Below are positions 26,022-35,752 of a stretch of DNA of 64,000 nt, one piece after another. The stretch lies in NCBI GenBank assembly GCA_900545535.1, contig UQZN01000006.1:1-64000 (forward strand), given 5' to 3'. The notes under the pieces were generated by a model. The model was not told where the DNA came from, did not search any database, and saw only the letters and a list, made by a program, of their open reading frames with translations. The translations under genes were made by a program, and so were the position numbers. The first letter of the stretch is position 1, and the number at the start of each line of letters is the position of its first letter. This DNA comes from an uncultured Phascolarctobacterium sp. GTDB lineage: Bacteria > Bacillota > Negativicutes > Acidaminococcales > Acidaminococcaceae.

Positions 26022-27671
26022 TCAGAACATCGCATCCTGCTGATATTCGCCGAAAACTTCCTTCATTACGCCGCAGATCTCGCCCAGGGTAGCATAGGTC
26101 TTGACTGCGTCGATCAGGTACGGCATCAGGTTTTCTTCGCCGGTGCAGGCCTGCTTCAAGGCTGCCAGAGCAGCATCGACAGCTTTCTGATCGCGTCCTG
26201 CTTTCATTTTATCTACTTTGGCGATCTGGCGTTCAGCTACGCTCATATCTGCCGTCAGAACATCCTGCTCAGCCAGCTGTTTATTATCAGTGAATTTATT
26301 GACGCCGACAACGATAGAACGCTTCGTTTCGATATCGCGCTGATATTCGTAAGCGTGGGCCGCCATCTCGCCCTGCATGTAGCCCTGCTCGATCGCAGCG
26401 ACCGCGCCGCCCATGGCGTCGATCTTCCTGATATATTCGTAAGCTTCCGCTTCCATCTTATCTGTCAGCGACTCTACATAATAAGAGCCGGCGATAGGAT
26501 CGATAGTATCGGTGATGCCGCTTTCATAAGCAAGCATCTGCTGAGTACGCAGCGCCAGAGTTGCCGATTCTTCCGTAGGCAGGGCGATCGCCTCATCATA
26601 AGCGCAGCAGGCCATTGATTGAATGCCGCCCAAAACTGCCGATAACGCCTGCCAGGTAATGCGGACAACATTATTCAGCGGCTGCTGGGCTGTCAGTACG
26701 CTGCCTGCCGTATGCACATGCACGCGCAGCATCTGTGCTTTCGGCACTGTTGCGCCGTAGCGTTCTTTCATGATGCTGGCCCACAGGCGGCGGGCTGCGC
26801 GGAACTTGGCGATCTCTTCAAACATATTCAGCCCGGCGGTAAAGATCCACGAAATACCGGGAGCAAAATCATCTACCTTCTGACCGGCTTTGATTGCCGC
26901 GTCGATATAAGCCATTGCATTGGAGAAAGCAAAAGCGATCTCCTGCACGCAGGAAGCACCGGCTTCACGGATATGATAAGCACCGACGCTGATGGTATTC
27001 CATTTTGGAATACTCTTGGAGCAATACTCAAAGGTATCAGTGATCAGGCGCATGGAAGGACGCGGCGGGAAAATATAAGTACCGCGGGCAATATATTCTT
27101 TCAAAATATCGTTTTGGATCGTGCCCTTCAACTGTTCCGGTTTGACCCCCTGCTGCTCGGCAACCGCTACATACATCGCCAGCAATACCGCTGCCGGACC
27201 GTTGATAGTCATCGAAGTGCTGACCTTATCCAGCGGGATACCTTCAAAAAGCTTTTCCATATCCGCCAGTGAATCGATAGCAACGCCAACTTTGCCAACC
27301 TCACCGTGTGAAAGCTCGGCATCGGAATCAAGGCCGATCTGCGTCGGCAGGTCCATAGCTACTGAAAGACCGGTCTGACCGGCTTCCAGCAAATATTTAT
27401 AACGGGCATTAGTTTCTTCGGCCGTGGCAAAACCGGCATAGGCCCGCATCGTCCACAAACGGCCGCGATACATAGTCGGCTGCACGCCGCGGGTAAACGG
27501 GTACTGCCCCGGGAAGCCGCTTTTAGAACAATAGTCAAAACCTTCCACATCCAGAGGTGTGTAAACGTGTTTTTCTTTAAATTCTTTACGTTCGGGAAAT
27601 TTGGCATTGGCTTTGGCAACCTTTGCTTCATAATCTGCCAGGCCTTGTTTGATTTCTTCATAATTAGTCAT
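26022..27671 (-). CDS. Methylmalonyl-CoA mutase-type large subunit without B12-binding domain
   Basis: A 549-aa TIM-barrel substrate domain of the B12-dependent acyl-CoA mutases. The blocks PTMYRGRLWTMRAYAGF, GLSVAMDLPTQIGLDSD, GTIQNDILKEYIARGTYIFPP and HVHTAGSVLTAQQPLNN match the methylmalonyl-CoA mutase large-subunit family. The protein stops before the cobalamin-binding domain, as in two-subunit enzymes that need a separate small subunit of about 130 residues with a DxHxxG motif; none is found in this window. With the succinate-type CoA transferase upstream, interconversion of succinyl-CoA and methylmalonyl-CoA on the way to propionate is likely, but isobutyryl or hydroxyisobutyryl specificity cannot be excluded. 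Confidence 0.9.
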   Translation of the reverse strand: MTNYEEIKQGLADYEAKVAKANAKFPERKEFKEKHVYTPLDVEGFDYCSKSGFPGQYPFTRGVQPTMYRGRLWTMRAYAGFATAEETNARYKYLLEAGQTGLSVAMDLPTQIGLDSDAELSHGEVGKVGVAIDSLADMEKLFEGIPLDKVSTSMTINGPAAVLLAMYVAVAEQQGVKPEQLKGTIQNDILKEYIARGTYIFPPRPSMRLITDTFEYCSKSIPKWNTISVGAYHIREAGASCVQEIAFAFSNAMAYIDAAIKAGQKVDDFAPGISWIFTAGLNMFEEIAKFRAARRLWASIMKERYGATVPKAQMLRVHVHTAGSVLTAQQPLNNVVRITWQALSAVLGGIQSMACCAYDEAIALPTEESATLALRTQQMLAYESGITDTIDPIAGSYYVESLTDKMEAEAYEYIRKIDAMGGAVAAIEQGYMQGEMAAHAYEYQRDIETKRSIVVGVNKFTDNKQLAEQDVLTADMSVAERQIAKVDKMKAGRDQKAVDAALAALKQACTGEENLMPYLIDAVKTYATLGEICGVMKEVFGEYQQDAMF

Positions 27672-27704
27672 GTCATTGACCCCTTTCTCATTCCTCTGTG
27701 TTAC

Positions 27705-29204
27705 TTACAGCATACTGCCGGTCTCATAAAATTTTTTCTGCATATCGAAACAATGTGCCAAATCAATTGGCATATGGGCGTTTTTTCGTTGTGCGAACCT
27801 CAAATATTCTAAAAGCTGCGGCCTGAAATCAGGATGCGCGCAGTTGTTGATGATCGCTTTGGCCCGTTTGACCGGACTCAAACCGCGAATATCGGCTACA
27901 CCCTGCTCGGTAATAAAGACCATCGTGTCATGCTCAGTATGATCGGCATGAGTGACCATCGGCACTACGCTGGAAATCGAGCCGCATTTTGCAGTAGACG
28001 GCGTTGAGAAGATCGTCAGGAAGCCGTTGCGCATATAATCGCCGCTGCCGCCAATACCATTCATCATCGTACAGCCCATGACATGTGTCGAATTGGCCTG
28101 ACCGTAAATGTCAAATTCCAGCGGCGTATTCATGGCGATAACTCCCAGCCGCCTGATAACTTCGGGGTGATTACTGATATCAAGCGGTCTTAAAACGATG
28201 CTTTTACGGTAGAGATCAGGATCTTCCTTATACATGGCCCACACCGAAGGCGAAGGCGTAAAGGCACAGCCGGAGGCTTTAGCGATCTTACCCATTTTGA
28301 TCAGACGGAAAACTGAATCCTGTAAGATTTCTGAATACATTTCCAGATTTTCAAATCTGGATTTCGCCAGTCCTAAAAGGACTGCATTGGCAATACTGCC
28401 CACACCGGACTGCAAGGGCAGCATTTGCTTCGGCAGCCGCCCCATTTTCTGTTCCTGTTCCAAAAACTCCACTAAATTTTCGGCGATCTTGATGCTGGCT
28501 GCATCAGGAGCAGTCAAATCACGCACATGGTCCAGAATATCCGACTCAACAATGCAGTCGATACGGTCGATACCACATTCTACATAGGGCTTGCCGATAC
28601 GGTCGCCCGCATGATAAATCGGTATTTCCGTCCGGTTCGGCGGCATCGCCGGAATATAAATGTCGTGCATCCCTTCCAGATTTAGCGGAATAGAAGTGTT
28701 GACCTCGACGATGATTTTCCTGGCGTGCTTGACAAAAATCGGAGCATTGCCAACACCCGGCCCTAAAATGATGTTGCCTTCTTCAGTGATCGCTGTCGCT
28801 TCGATGATCGCGACATCCACATCACCAAAAAAACCGTAATCGACCTGCTGCCCAAAATGGCTCAGATGCTGGTCGACATACTCGATTTCTCCTTCGTTGA
28901 TGCCTTTTTTCATACTTTTATTAGATGCAGCATAATACGGCATCCGGCCTTTGATAGCGCCAACTGCCGCCAGCTCTTCTTCAATTTCCGGTCCAACGGA
29001 AGCACCGCTCCAGATATTGATACGGCAGCGTTTACCTTCCTTGATTGCTTTGGCTAAAGCAATCGTAGTTTTTTTCGGATAGCCGGAGGGGGTAAAACCG
29101 CTTACGCCCACATTCATACCATCGGTAATCAATGCTGCAGCTGCTTCCGGTGTCACGATTTTGTCAAACAACTGCGGATTTCTTAATCTCGTGCTGTCCA
29201 ACAT
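27705..29204 (-). CDS. Succinate/acetate/propionate-type CoA transferase (acetyl-CoA hydrolase family)
   Basis: A CoA transferase of the AarC/Cat1/ScpC group of about 500 aa. It moves CoA between short carboxylates such as succinate, acetate and propionate. Counting from the ATG at 29210, the catalytic glutamate of this family falls at residue 294 in MYSEILQDSV, the number it has in Acetobacter AarC. The glycine-rich GIGGSGDYMRNGFL block is also present. The start at 29204 gives better spacing to AAGGG than 29210. As first gene of the operon it would activate succinate using propionyl- or acetyl-CoA, feeding the mutase 34 bp downstream. A divergent LysR gene is the likely regulator. Confidence 0.93.
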   Translation of the reverse strand: MLDSTRLRNPQLFDKIVTPEAAAALITDGMNVGVSGFTPSGYPKKTTIALAKAIKEGKRCRINIWSGASVGPEIEEELAAVGAIKGRMPYYAASNKSMKKGINEGEIEYVDQHLSHFGQQVDYGFFGDVDVAIIEATAITEEGNIILGPGVGNAPIFVKHARKIIVEVNTSIPLNLEGMHDIYIPAMPPNRTEIPIYHAGDRIGKPYVECGIDRIDCIVESDILDHVRDLTAPDAASIKIAENLVEFLEQEQKMGRLPKQMLPLQSGVGSIANAVLLGLAKSRFENLEMYSEILQDSVFRLIKMGKIAKASGCAFTPSPSVWAMYKEDPDLYRKSIVLRPLDISNHPEVIRRLGVIAMNTPLEFDIYGQANSTHVMGCTMMNGIGGSGDYMRNGFLTIFSTPSTAKCGSISSVVPMVTHADHTEHDTMVFITEQGVADIRGLSPVKRAKAIINNCAHPDFRPQLLEYLRFAQRKNAHMPIDLAHCFDMQKKFYETGSML

Positions 29205-29210
29205 TTTCAT

Positions 29211-29642
29211 CCCTTCTTTCCCAAATCAAAATTTCTCATATACCTTTGTTCACCTTCAGTATAATCCGCAAAGCTTATAACGTAAAATACCAAAAAGCGA
29301 TAGAAAATATTAATTTATTTGATATGTTAAAATTTCGTTTTTGGGTTTTAGATTACATTTCGTTATATTTCCATCAAAAAAATCTAATAGCTGTAATATT
29401 ATTTTTATAAAAAATCTATAACAGCAACACTTGCCATTTTTCCTGGCAAAGCCCAAATTCAAACATCAAAATAATTGATATGATTTATAGTATTTATTTA
29501 TATGTTTCTTCGATGTTCTAAAAAAATTTTCAGAAAAATATAGGTTTCACCAGCTTTATCATCTATAATGTAGTTAAAGAATAAAAATTATAGTTTATCT
29601 GAGCTTCTATCTATATTGCCAGCTAAAGGAGGGGAACAGACT
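29211..29642. other. AT-rich divergent regulatory region between the CoA transferase and LysR genes
   Basis: No gene fits here. It contains two similar stretches, AAAAAATCTAATAGCTGTAA (about 29375-29400) and AAAAAATCTATAACAGCAAC about 30 bp further on, which may be regulator half-sites. A -10 TATAAT (29564-29569) lies 74 bp before the LysR start. Confidence 0.4.
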
Positions 29643-30524
29643 ATGGATATGGAATATTACCGCAATTTTATTGCCATCGTCGAAGCAGGCAGCCTTTCAG
29701 CAGCTTCTAAACGTGTACATGTTGCTCAGCCGGCTCTCAGCAACCAACTGAAGCTGCTGCAGAAAAAATTTGGGGCTCAGCTGGTCAACATCCGCCGCGG
29801 CGTGCATAACATAGAGCTGACCAATGCCGGCTGCATTCTCTATAACAAAGCCAAATACCTCTGTTCGCTGGAAGACGATACCCAACGGGAAATATCGGAC
29901 TGCGTCAACGGCTATACCGGTACCCTGCGCGTCAGTTTGTCACCTTCCATGTCGATCGCGTTTATCCAGACTTATCTGAGCCAGTTTTCCAAAGAATATC
30001 CACAGATCAATTACGAGCTGTATGAGGTTTCTATTTTAGAGCAGACCAATCAGATGCTGACCGGCAAAACCGAGATCGGGGTTGCCAACGCACCGCTGAC
30101 TCAGGAAAGCCGTTTCGATACGATCTATACCAAACAGGAGCGGCTGGTTGCCGTAATGCATAAAGACAACCCCTGGCTTCCTGTAGATGACAAGCCCTTG
30201 ATGCTGGCACACATGGAAGATATGCCGATCTGCCTGTCACGCGGCTGTTCGACCTTATTTCTCAACGTCTGTTCCGATTCCATGATCTTCCCACAGGTCC
30301 TGAGCATCAATTCTACCAAGCTGGCCACCGTAGCCTGGGCTAAAGAAAATGCCGGCATCGCCGTTGTTCCCGCTTCTCCGGGCGAGATTTTTGATAACGA
30401 CCTGGTCTGCAAGATCATTCGCGATGACAGGCTGTTTTTGAACAAAACCCTTTCCATCGTCAAAGGACGCCCGCTTTCCAACGTCGCCCAGCTGTTTTTA
30501 AACTATTTTTCACAGCATTCCTAA
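29643..30524 (+). CDS. LysR-family transcriptional regulator
   Basis: A 293-aa LysR regulator. The N-terminal winged helix-turn-helix (YRNFIAIVEAGSLSAASKRVH, AQPALSNQLKLLQ) is followed by a two-lobe inducer-binding domain with VSLSPSMSIAFIQTYL. It is transcribed away from the CoA transferase operon, the usual arrangement for a LysR protein that controls its neighbour in response to a pathway metabolite. ATG at 29643 follows AAAGGAGGGG. The inducer is unknown. Confidence 0.92.
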   Translation: MDMEYYRNFIAIVEAGSLSAASKRVHVAQPALSNQLKLLQKKFGAQLVNIRRGVHNIELTNAGCILYNKAKYLCSLEDDTQREISDCVNGYTGTLRVSLSPSMSIAFIQTYLSQFSKEYPQINYELYEVSILEQTNQMLTGKTEIGVANAPLTQESRFDTIYTKQERLVAVMHKDNPWLPVDDKPLMLAHMEDMPICLSRGCSTLFLNVCSDSMIFPQVLSINSTKLATVAWAKENAGIAVVPASPGEIFDNDLVCKIIRDDRLFLNKTLSIVKGRPLSNVAQLFLNYFSQHS

Positions 30525-30554
30525 ACTTCAAAAATCGTTTAAGAAGGTGAAACT

Positions 30555-31652
30555 ATGATTACCATTACCAGCAAAACTGACTGCTGCGGCTGCGGAGCCT
30601 GTGCCAGTCGCTGCGTGACCTCCTGCATCACCATGACTCCTGATGAAGAAGGCTTCAGTTACCCTGTCGTCGATACCGCCAAATGCATCCACTGCGGTCT
30701 GTGTGAGCGCGTTTGCCCGCTGCTGCACAAGCCCCAGCCCCACAAACTCCTGTCTGTTATCGGCTGTAAGAACAAAAACGAAGCTGTCCGCTTTGTCAGT
30801 TCCAGCGGCGGCTTTTTTTCGCTGGCTGCCGAGCAGATCCTCTCACGTCAGGGTACTGTTTTCGGCGCTGCCTTTGACGAAAACTGGCAGGTTCGCCATA
30901 CTGCTGTTACAGACAGCGAATCCCTCGCTAAATTGCGTGGTTCCAAATACGTGCAAAGCGATATCAACACTACCTATCAGGAAACAGAGCAACTGCTCCA
31001 AGCAGGTCATACCGTTTTATTCAGTGGTACACCCTGCCAGATCGGCGGCTTAAAAGGCTATCTGCGTAAGGACTATGACAGACTTTATACGATAGATGTA
31101 GTCTGCCACGGCGTTCCCAGTCCCAAAGTTTATCAAAAACGACTGGACGAAGTTACCGAGCTTTCGTCCGCTCCTGTGATCAAAGTCAATTTCCGCGATA
31201 AAACTCCCGGCTGGAAACGTTTCAATATCGTTTTTCAAACTAAAAACCATATTTTTGCGACCCATAAACGCCGTGGCCCCTATATGCGTTTATTCCTGAA
31301 TAACGTCAGTACGCGCCCCTCCTGTTCTGACTGCGCTTTTAACAATAAACACAGCCTGGCAGACCTGACTATTGCTGACTATTGGGGCGTCAACAAGCAT
31401 TTCCCACTTTTCGACGACGATAAAGGCGTTACACTGGTCCTTATCAATACGGAAAAAGGTACAGAACTGTTTACTGCCTGCAGCGCTGAACTGGACTGTC
31501 AGCCCACCGACTTTGAGCGCGGCGCTCAATATAACGCTGCCCTGGCCGGTAAAATGAAGCCGCACCCAGCCCGAAAGCAGTTCTTTGACGAGTTGGAACA
31601 TAAAACTCTGTCCACTTTGGCTAACGAAATCTTAGGTACTGCTGAAAACTAA
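30555..31652 (+). CDS. FrhB/FdhB-like iron-sulfur oxidoreductase (coenzyme F420 hydrogenase beta-subunit family)
   Basis: A 365-aa protein with two 4Fe-4S ferredoxin clusters at the N-terminus (CCGCGACASRC and CIHCGLCERVCP), then the FrhB flavin domain with KYVQSD, FSGTPCQIGGLKGYL, DVVCHGVPSP and CSDCAFNNKHSLADLTIADYWG. Relatives oxidise F420 in methanogens, but in bacteria they often occur alone or in polysaccharide loci with unknown electron donors. It follows the LysR gene by 30 bp and may be co-transcribed with it. The role is unresolved. Confidence 0.88.
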   Translation: MITITSKTDCCGCGACASRCVTSCITMTPDEEGFSYPVVDTAKCIHCGLCERVCPLLHKPQPHKLLSVIGCKNKNEAVRFVSSSGGFFSLAAEQILSRQGTVFGAAFDENWQVRHTAVTDSESLAKLRGSKYVQSDINTTYQETEQLLQAGHTVLFSGTPCQIGGLKGYLRKDYDRLYTIDVVCHGVPSPKVYQKRLDEVTELSSAPVIKVNFRDKTPGWKRFNIVFQTKNHIFATHKRRGPYMRLFLNNVSTRPSCSDCAFNNKHSLADLTIADYWGVNKHFPLFDDDKGVTLVLINTEKGTELFTACSAELDCQPTDFERGAQYNAALAGKMKPHPARKQFFDELEHKTLSTLANEILGTAEN

Positions 31653-31690
31653 AACAAACTCCCCGGAAATGTCTGGGGAGTTTGTTTTTT
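31653..31690 (+). terminator. Intrinsic terminator after the FrhB-like gene
   Basis: The hairpin AACAAACTCCCCGG/CTGGGGAGTTTGTT ends in a T run. Confidence 0.85.
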
Positions 31691-31794
31691 ATTGCAATTA
31701 TCGCTATAACATTTGTTTCACTTTATTATCTTTTTATATTATAATTAATTTATAATATTTTCCTTCAATATACAAAGGATACGGAAGGTATTTT

Positions 31795-34700
31795 ATGATG
31801 AATTCCGAAAAAAACATCCTCAAACTTATTGACGACATCAGTAATCTAACTTTATTCGTCGTCGACCAGTCCAATCTGCAGATACTTTACTGCAACCATA
31901 CTGCTGCAAAAACCGGTTTCAAGAAAGGTATGCTCTATAACCCTGAAATACTCAGCTTTGATACCGTCAATTTTCATCAGGGCGATTACCAGTGTTTTGC
32001 TGAAAAATCTATTTTAGGCAATAACGTAGATATCCGGGTGAAAAAAACTCTTTGGGAAGAAGCTGGCAGACAAATCCCTGCTTTCGCTATTTCTGCCACA
32101 CCTCATATTTTTGCCGGCGAAGTCAAAATCAGGCACGATCATTCCAAAGATCTTCTGCAGGGCATTGATGTTCTTTTTGACGAATATGTCGTGATCGATC
32201 TTGTTGATGAGCGTTATATTTCTCCGAAGCTCGGCCCTTGTGCTTCGGCTTTTCCGCATGCCGGCGACTTTACCCAGGCCAATGCTCTTTATAGTGAAAT
32301 GCTGATCCATCCGGAAGACCGTCAAAAATTCTGGGAGCTGACTTCAATAAAAAACCTGCGGCAAAATATGCCGCAGGAAAATATGCATATCGTAGGTGAA
32401 CTACGCCGTCTTGTTGCTCCAGGCAGCTTTGAGTGGATCGAAACTCATCTTGTATCTACTATTGACGCTCAAACAGGGCACCTGAAAGTACTTTGGTGCT
32501 ACCGTAATATCGAAAAACAAAAACAATTTGAACTGAGCCAGCGCGAACAAACCGCCTGGATCGCTCAGTTGAGCGAAGAATACTATGCCGTTTACCTTGT
32601 TAATCTGCGTGATAACATTCAGCGGGGTCTGCGGGTTCCAGAACAATTCAAAAAGATTGTACATACGGAAGAATGCTATGATAAACAGTTCTCCATGTAT
32701 GTCAATGAATTTGTCGACCCTAAATGGCAGCATTCACTCTTAAAAAGTACCAACAGTGCCTATATCATCGATCAGTTTGCTAACGGTAATAAACGGATCG
32801 AGCATATTTTTAAAAACAAACAGGGTCGTTGGCTCTGCATCAAGATCATTCCAGCCCCGGGTTACTCTGAGGCTTACCCTTACGCGGTAGTGGCCTTTGA
32901 AGACCTTACCCAGAAGGTAGAACACTCGCTGAGTGAAAAAACTGCCAAAATGGCAGTAGCTCATATGTACGCACTGGCAATCAGTGTCGATATGGAACAC
33001 CAGGGTTACAACTGCATCCACTATTCAGAAGAAATACTGTCATTGGACAAGCGTGGTCGTTACCGTGACTTTTATAATCAATTCTATCAGCAGCTGCTGG
33101 ACAGTGACAAAGCACTGCTGGCCGGTATTTTTGATCCCAAGCTTTACTGTAAGCAAACTTATGCCGAAGGCGAGCTGCGCATTTGGGATAAAAATGATAA
33201 ACTGCACCATTACACCTATTACAGCACCCGGATCTCAACAGTCGAAGGTGAGAAAATCATGCTGCTGCTGCGCAATATCGATGATAAAAAACAGCAGGAA
33301 CATGAACTGGCATTACTAAGCGCCGACAGAATGCGTCACCATAATATCGCCAACGCACTGTCGGAAATGTACTATGCCGTTTACTATGTCGACCTGCAGG
33401 AGCAGAGATTTTATATTTTGCGGCTTACCGAAATCATCACCGCAAATATGCTGAAAGGTATCGAAGATCATACCGAAGCCTGGACCACCTTCGTCAACAA
33501 TTTTGTCCACCATAAATTCCGCAAACAGCTGGCAGAGGCCTTCGCTTTAGAAAACATCTACAGCACGTTGACCCAAAACAATAAAAACTCTGTCGAAATC
33601 GAACTGCTGCGGCGTTTTGCGAACGACAAATACGAATGGGTACGCCTGGAAGCCCAGGCGATCAAAAACACAGAAGGCACTATCACCGGCTGCGTTATCG
33701 CCTTCCGTAACATCCATACACAAAAGCTGGCTTATGAAAGACAACAGCAGGCATTAAAAGCTGCCCTGCTTTCTGCCGAAAAGGCCAACACCGCCAAGAG
33801 TTCTTTTTTATCGAATATGAGCCACGATATCCGTACGCCAATGAACGCAATCATCGGCATGACTACGATCGCGCAGCAATACCTGCACGACCCGGTCAGG
33901 ATCAACAACTGCCTCAGTAAAATCGAGTTGGCTTCCAATCATCTTTTAGAACTCATCAACGATATCCTCGATATGTCCAAAATCGAAAGCGGCAAATTAT
34001 CGCTTAAGGAGTCACCGCTCAATCTGGCTGAGTTCATCCATAACCTGATCTCTCTTATCAATCCGCAATTACAAGAACACAGGCACGAGCTGCAGGTCGA
34101 TACACATAACATCAGCGATGAATATCTGCTGGGCGATACAGTACGTCTTAACCAGATCTTTACCAATATCCTCAGTAATTCCATAAAATTTACCCCCAAC
34201 GGCGGCAGGCTCAGGCTCGAAATCACACAATTGCCACTGGCGCCTACCGGTTACGGTCATTTCCGTTTCGTTTTCAGCGATAATGGTATCGGCATGGATC
34301 AGGAGTTTCTGCCCCACCTCTTCGCACCTTTTGAACGTTCACAAACCTCAAGTATGGATAATATTGAAGGCACAGGTCTCGGTATGGCTATAACGAAAAA
34401 TATTGTCGACCTGATGGGCGGTACTATTGAAGTTGTCAGTACCACAGGTTCCGGGACGACCTTTACAGTTACCCTGCCCCTGAAGCTGGCTGACAAGCAG
34501 CAATCCCCTATTACCGCTATCACTGATGAACTGCGGATACTTGTCCTGGACAGGCAGCAAACTGCTGCCGCTAATATCCTGCAGCAGTTTCTACAGTTGC
34601 AGATCAACGGTCAGCCAGTACATAGTCTTGCAGAAGCAGCTACTGAACTCCAAACAGCTGCTAACAAAGACCATACCTATACAACTGTTATTATCGTTTA

Positions 34701-35328
34701 CGATCAGCAGTTGGATCTGGAACCAGTGCTGCATAAGCTGCGTCAATTAGCACCAGACCTGAAAATCGCTCTGGCAATCACCTTTTCCGATCTCAGCCAG
34801 ACTATCAAAGACTACGATTTTGACGCACTGTTGATCCTGCCGCTGTTTGCGACCAATCTTGCGCAGACGCTCAACAAAATGCATCAGACCACACCACGAC
34901 CACAGCTGCTTACTCCTTCTTCCCCCAATAAACCCGACTGCCACGGCAAGCGCATCCTTTTAGTCGAAGACAATCCACTCAATATGGAAATTGCCAGAGA
35001 ATTGATAGGCATGACAGGCGCTGTGATCGAAGAAGCCACTGACGGTGAAGCCGCACTGACCAAAATCACCAAAAGTGACGAAAATTATTACGACCTTGTC
35101 TTTATGGACGTGCAGATGCCCAGACTGAACGGTTATGATGCCACCAAAGCTATCCGCAGGCTCCCTCGTCAGGACCTGCAAAAACTGCCGATCATTGCCA
35201 TAACAGCAAACGCCTTTCTGGATGATATCAAACAAGAACGTGAAGCCGGTATGAACGCGCATATTACCAAACCCTTCCATCTGGAAGAACTATTTGCCGT
35301 TATCAGTAAATGGCTGCACTGCAAATAA
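31795..35328 (+). CDS. Large soluble hybrid sensor histidine kinase with multiple PAS-like domains and C-terminal receiver
   Basis: A 1177-aa protein. The first roughly 640 residues hold several PAS-like repeats; motifs such as MYYAVYYVDLQEQR and EYYAVYLVNLRDN recur. A HisKA domain has the phospho-acceptor His677 (SNMSHDIRTPMNAIIG), followed by an HATPase_c domain (DNGIGMD, GTGLGMAITKNIV), a diverged receiver-like segment of about 910-1040, and a true receiver with Asp1105 (DLVFMDVQMPRLNGYDA) and a conserved Lys in ITKPF. There is no signal peptide and no membrane segment, so it senses a cytoplasmic or diffusible signal. No output regulator lies next to it. The start follows GGAAGG. Confidence 0.92.
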   Translation: MMNSEKNILKLIDDISNLTLFVVDQSNLQILYCNHTAAKTGFKKGMLYNPEILSFDTVNFHQGDYQCFAEKSILGNNVDIRVKKTLWEEAGRQIPAFAISATPHIFAGEVKIRHDHSKDLLQGIDVLFDEYVVIDLVDERYISPKLGPCASAFPHAGDFTQANALYSEMLIHPEDRQKFWELTSIKNLRQNMPQENMHIVGELRRLVAPGSFEWIETHLVSTIDAQTGHLKVLWCYRNIEKQKQFELSQREQTAWIAQLSEEYYAVYLVNLRDNIQRGLRVPEQFKKIVHTEECYDKQFSMYVNEFVDPKWQHSLLKSTNSAYIIDQFANGNKRIEHIFKNKQGRWLCIKIIPAPGYSEAYPYAVVAFEDLTQKVEHSLSEKTAKMAVAHMYALAISVDMEHQGYNCIHYSEEILSLDKRGRYRDFYNQFYQQLLDSDKALLAGIFDPKLYCKQTYAEGELRIWDKNDKLHHYTYYSTRISTVEGEKIMLLLRNIDDKKQQEHELALLSADRMRHHNIANALSEMYYAVYYVDLQEQRFYILRLTEIITANMLKGIEDHTEAWTTFVNNFVHHKFRKQLAEAFALENIYSTLTQNNKNSVEIELLRRFANDKYEWVRLEAQAIKNTEGTITGCVIAFRNIHTQKLAYERQQQALKAALLSAEKANTAKSSFLSNMSHDIRTPMNAIIGMTTIAQQYLHDPVRINNCLSKIELASNHLLELINDILDMSKIESGKLSLKESPLNLAEFIHNLISLINPQLQEHRHELQVDTHNISDEYLLGDTVRLNQIFTNILSNSIKFTPNGGRLRLEITQLPLAPTGYGHFRFVFSDNGIGMDQEFLPHLFAPFERSQTSSMDNIEGTGLGMAITKNIVDLMGGTIEVVSTTGSGTTFTVTLPLKLADKQQSPITAITDELRILVLDRQQTAAANILQQFLQLQINGQPVHSLAEAATELQTAANKDHTYTTVIIVYDQQLDLEPVLHKLRQLAPDLKIALAITFSDLSQTIKDYDFDALLILPLFATNLAQTLNKMHQTTPRPQLLTPSSPNKPDCHGKRILLVEDNPLNMEIARELIGMTGAVIEEATDGEAALTKITKSDENYYDLVFMDVQMPRLNGYDATKAIRRLPRQDLQKLPIIAITANAFLDDIKQEREAGMNAHITKPFHLEELFAVISKWLHCK

Positions 35329-35353
35329 CTGACAGCTCAACACCGAATGTAAA

Positions 35354-35392
35354 AAAAAGACTGCCGCAATTTAAATCGCGGCAGTCTTTCTT
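35354..35392. terminator. Bidirectional terminator between the kinase and XRE genes
   Basis: A twelve-pair stem, AAAGACTGCCGC/GCGGCAGTCTTT, is flanked by A8 and a T-rich tail. Confidence 0.87.
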
Positions 35393-35399
35393 ATTTTGT

Positions 35400-35714
35400 T
35401 CACATGATTTCTACTTTTTTCTGTTTCAAAACCTTCAGCAGCAAAGTCAGATCTTCAAGATCATAGCCCTCGTTATTTACTTCGGGAGCAACATGCCCCT
35501 GCAAAACGTTACCTAACAGAGTATCAACATTACATTGGAAGAAATGTGCTAAACGCAGCAGTACCCGCAGGCTCACGCTTACGCGTCCATGTTCAAGATT
35601 ACTCATATGCGTCTGCGAAACATCCAACCGCTGGGCCAGCTCACTTTGACTGATACCATGCCTGATTCGCATTAACCTGATATTCTTACCAATTTCCTTA
35701 TAATCGGGATTCAT
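35400..35714 (-). CDS. XRE-family HTH regulator (104 aa)
   Basis: A 104-aa Cro/CI-type regulator. The helix-turn-helix spans about residues 9-65, with NIRLMRIRHGISQSELAQRL and SQTHMSNLEHG; a short tail ends in a lysine-rich helix. ATG at 35714 follows GGAGG at the right distance; the in-frame start at 35744 is not favoured. It lies 38 bp after a second XRE gene, probably co-transcribed. The target is unknown. Confidence 0.87.
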   Translation of the reverse strand: MNPDYKEIGKNIRLMRIRHGISQSELAQRLDVSQTHMSNLEHGRVSVSLRVLLRLAHFFQCNVDTLLGNVLQGHVAPEVNNEGYDLEDLTLLLKVLKQKKVEIM

Positions 35715-35752
35715 AAAGATACCTCCTTCATCACCTGTTACCATAAAATAAT

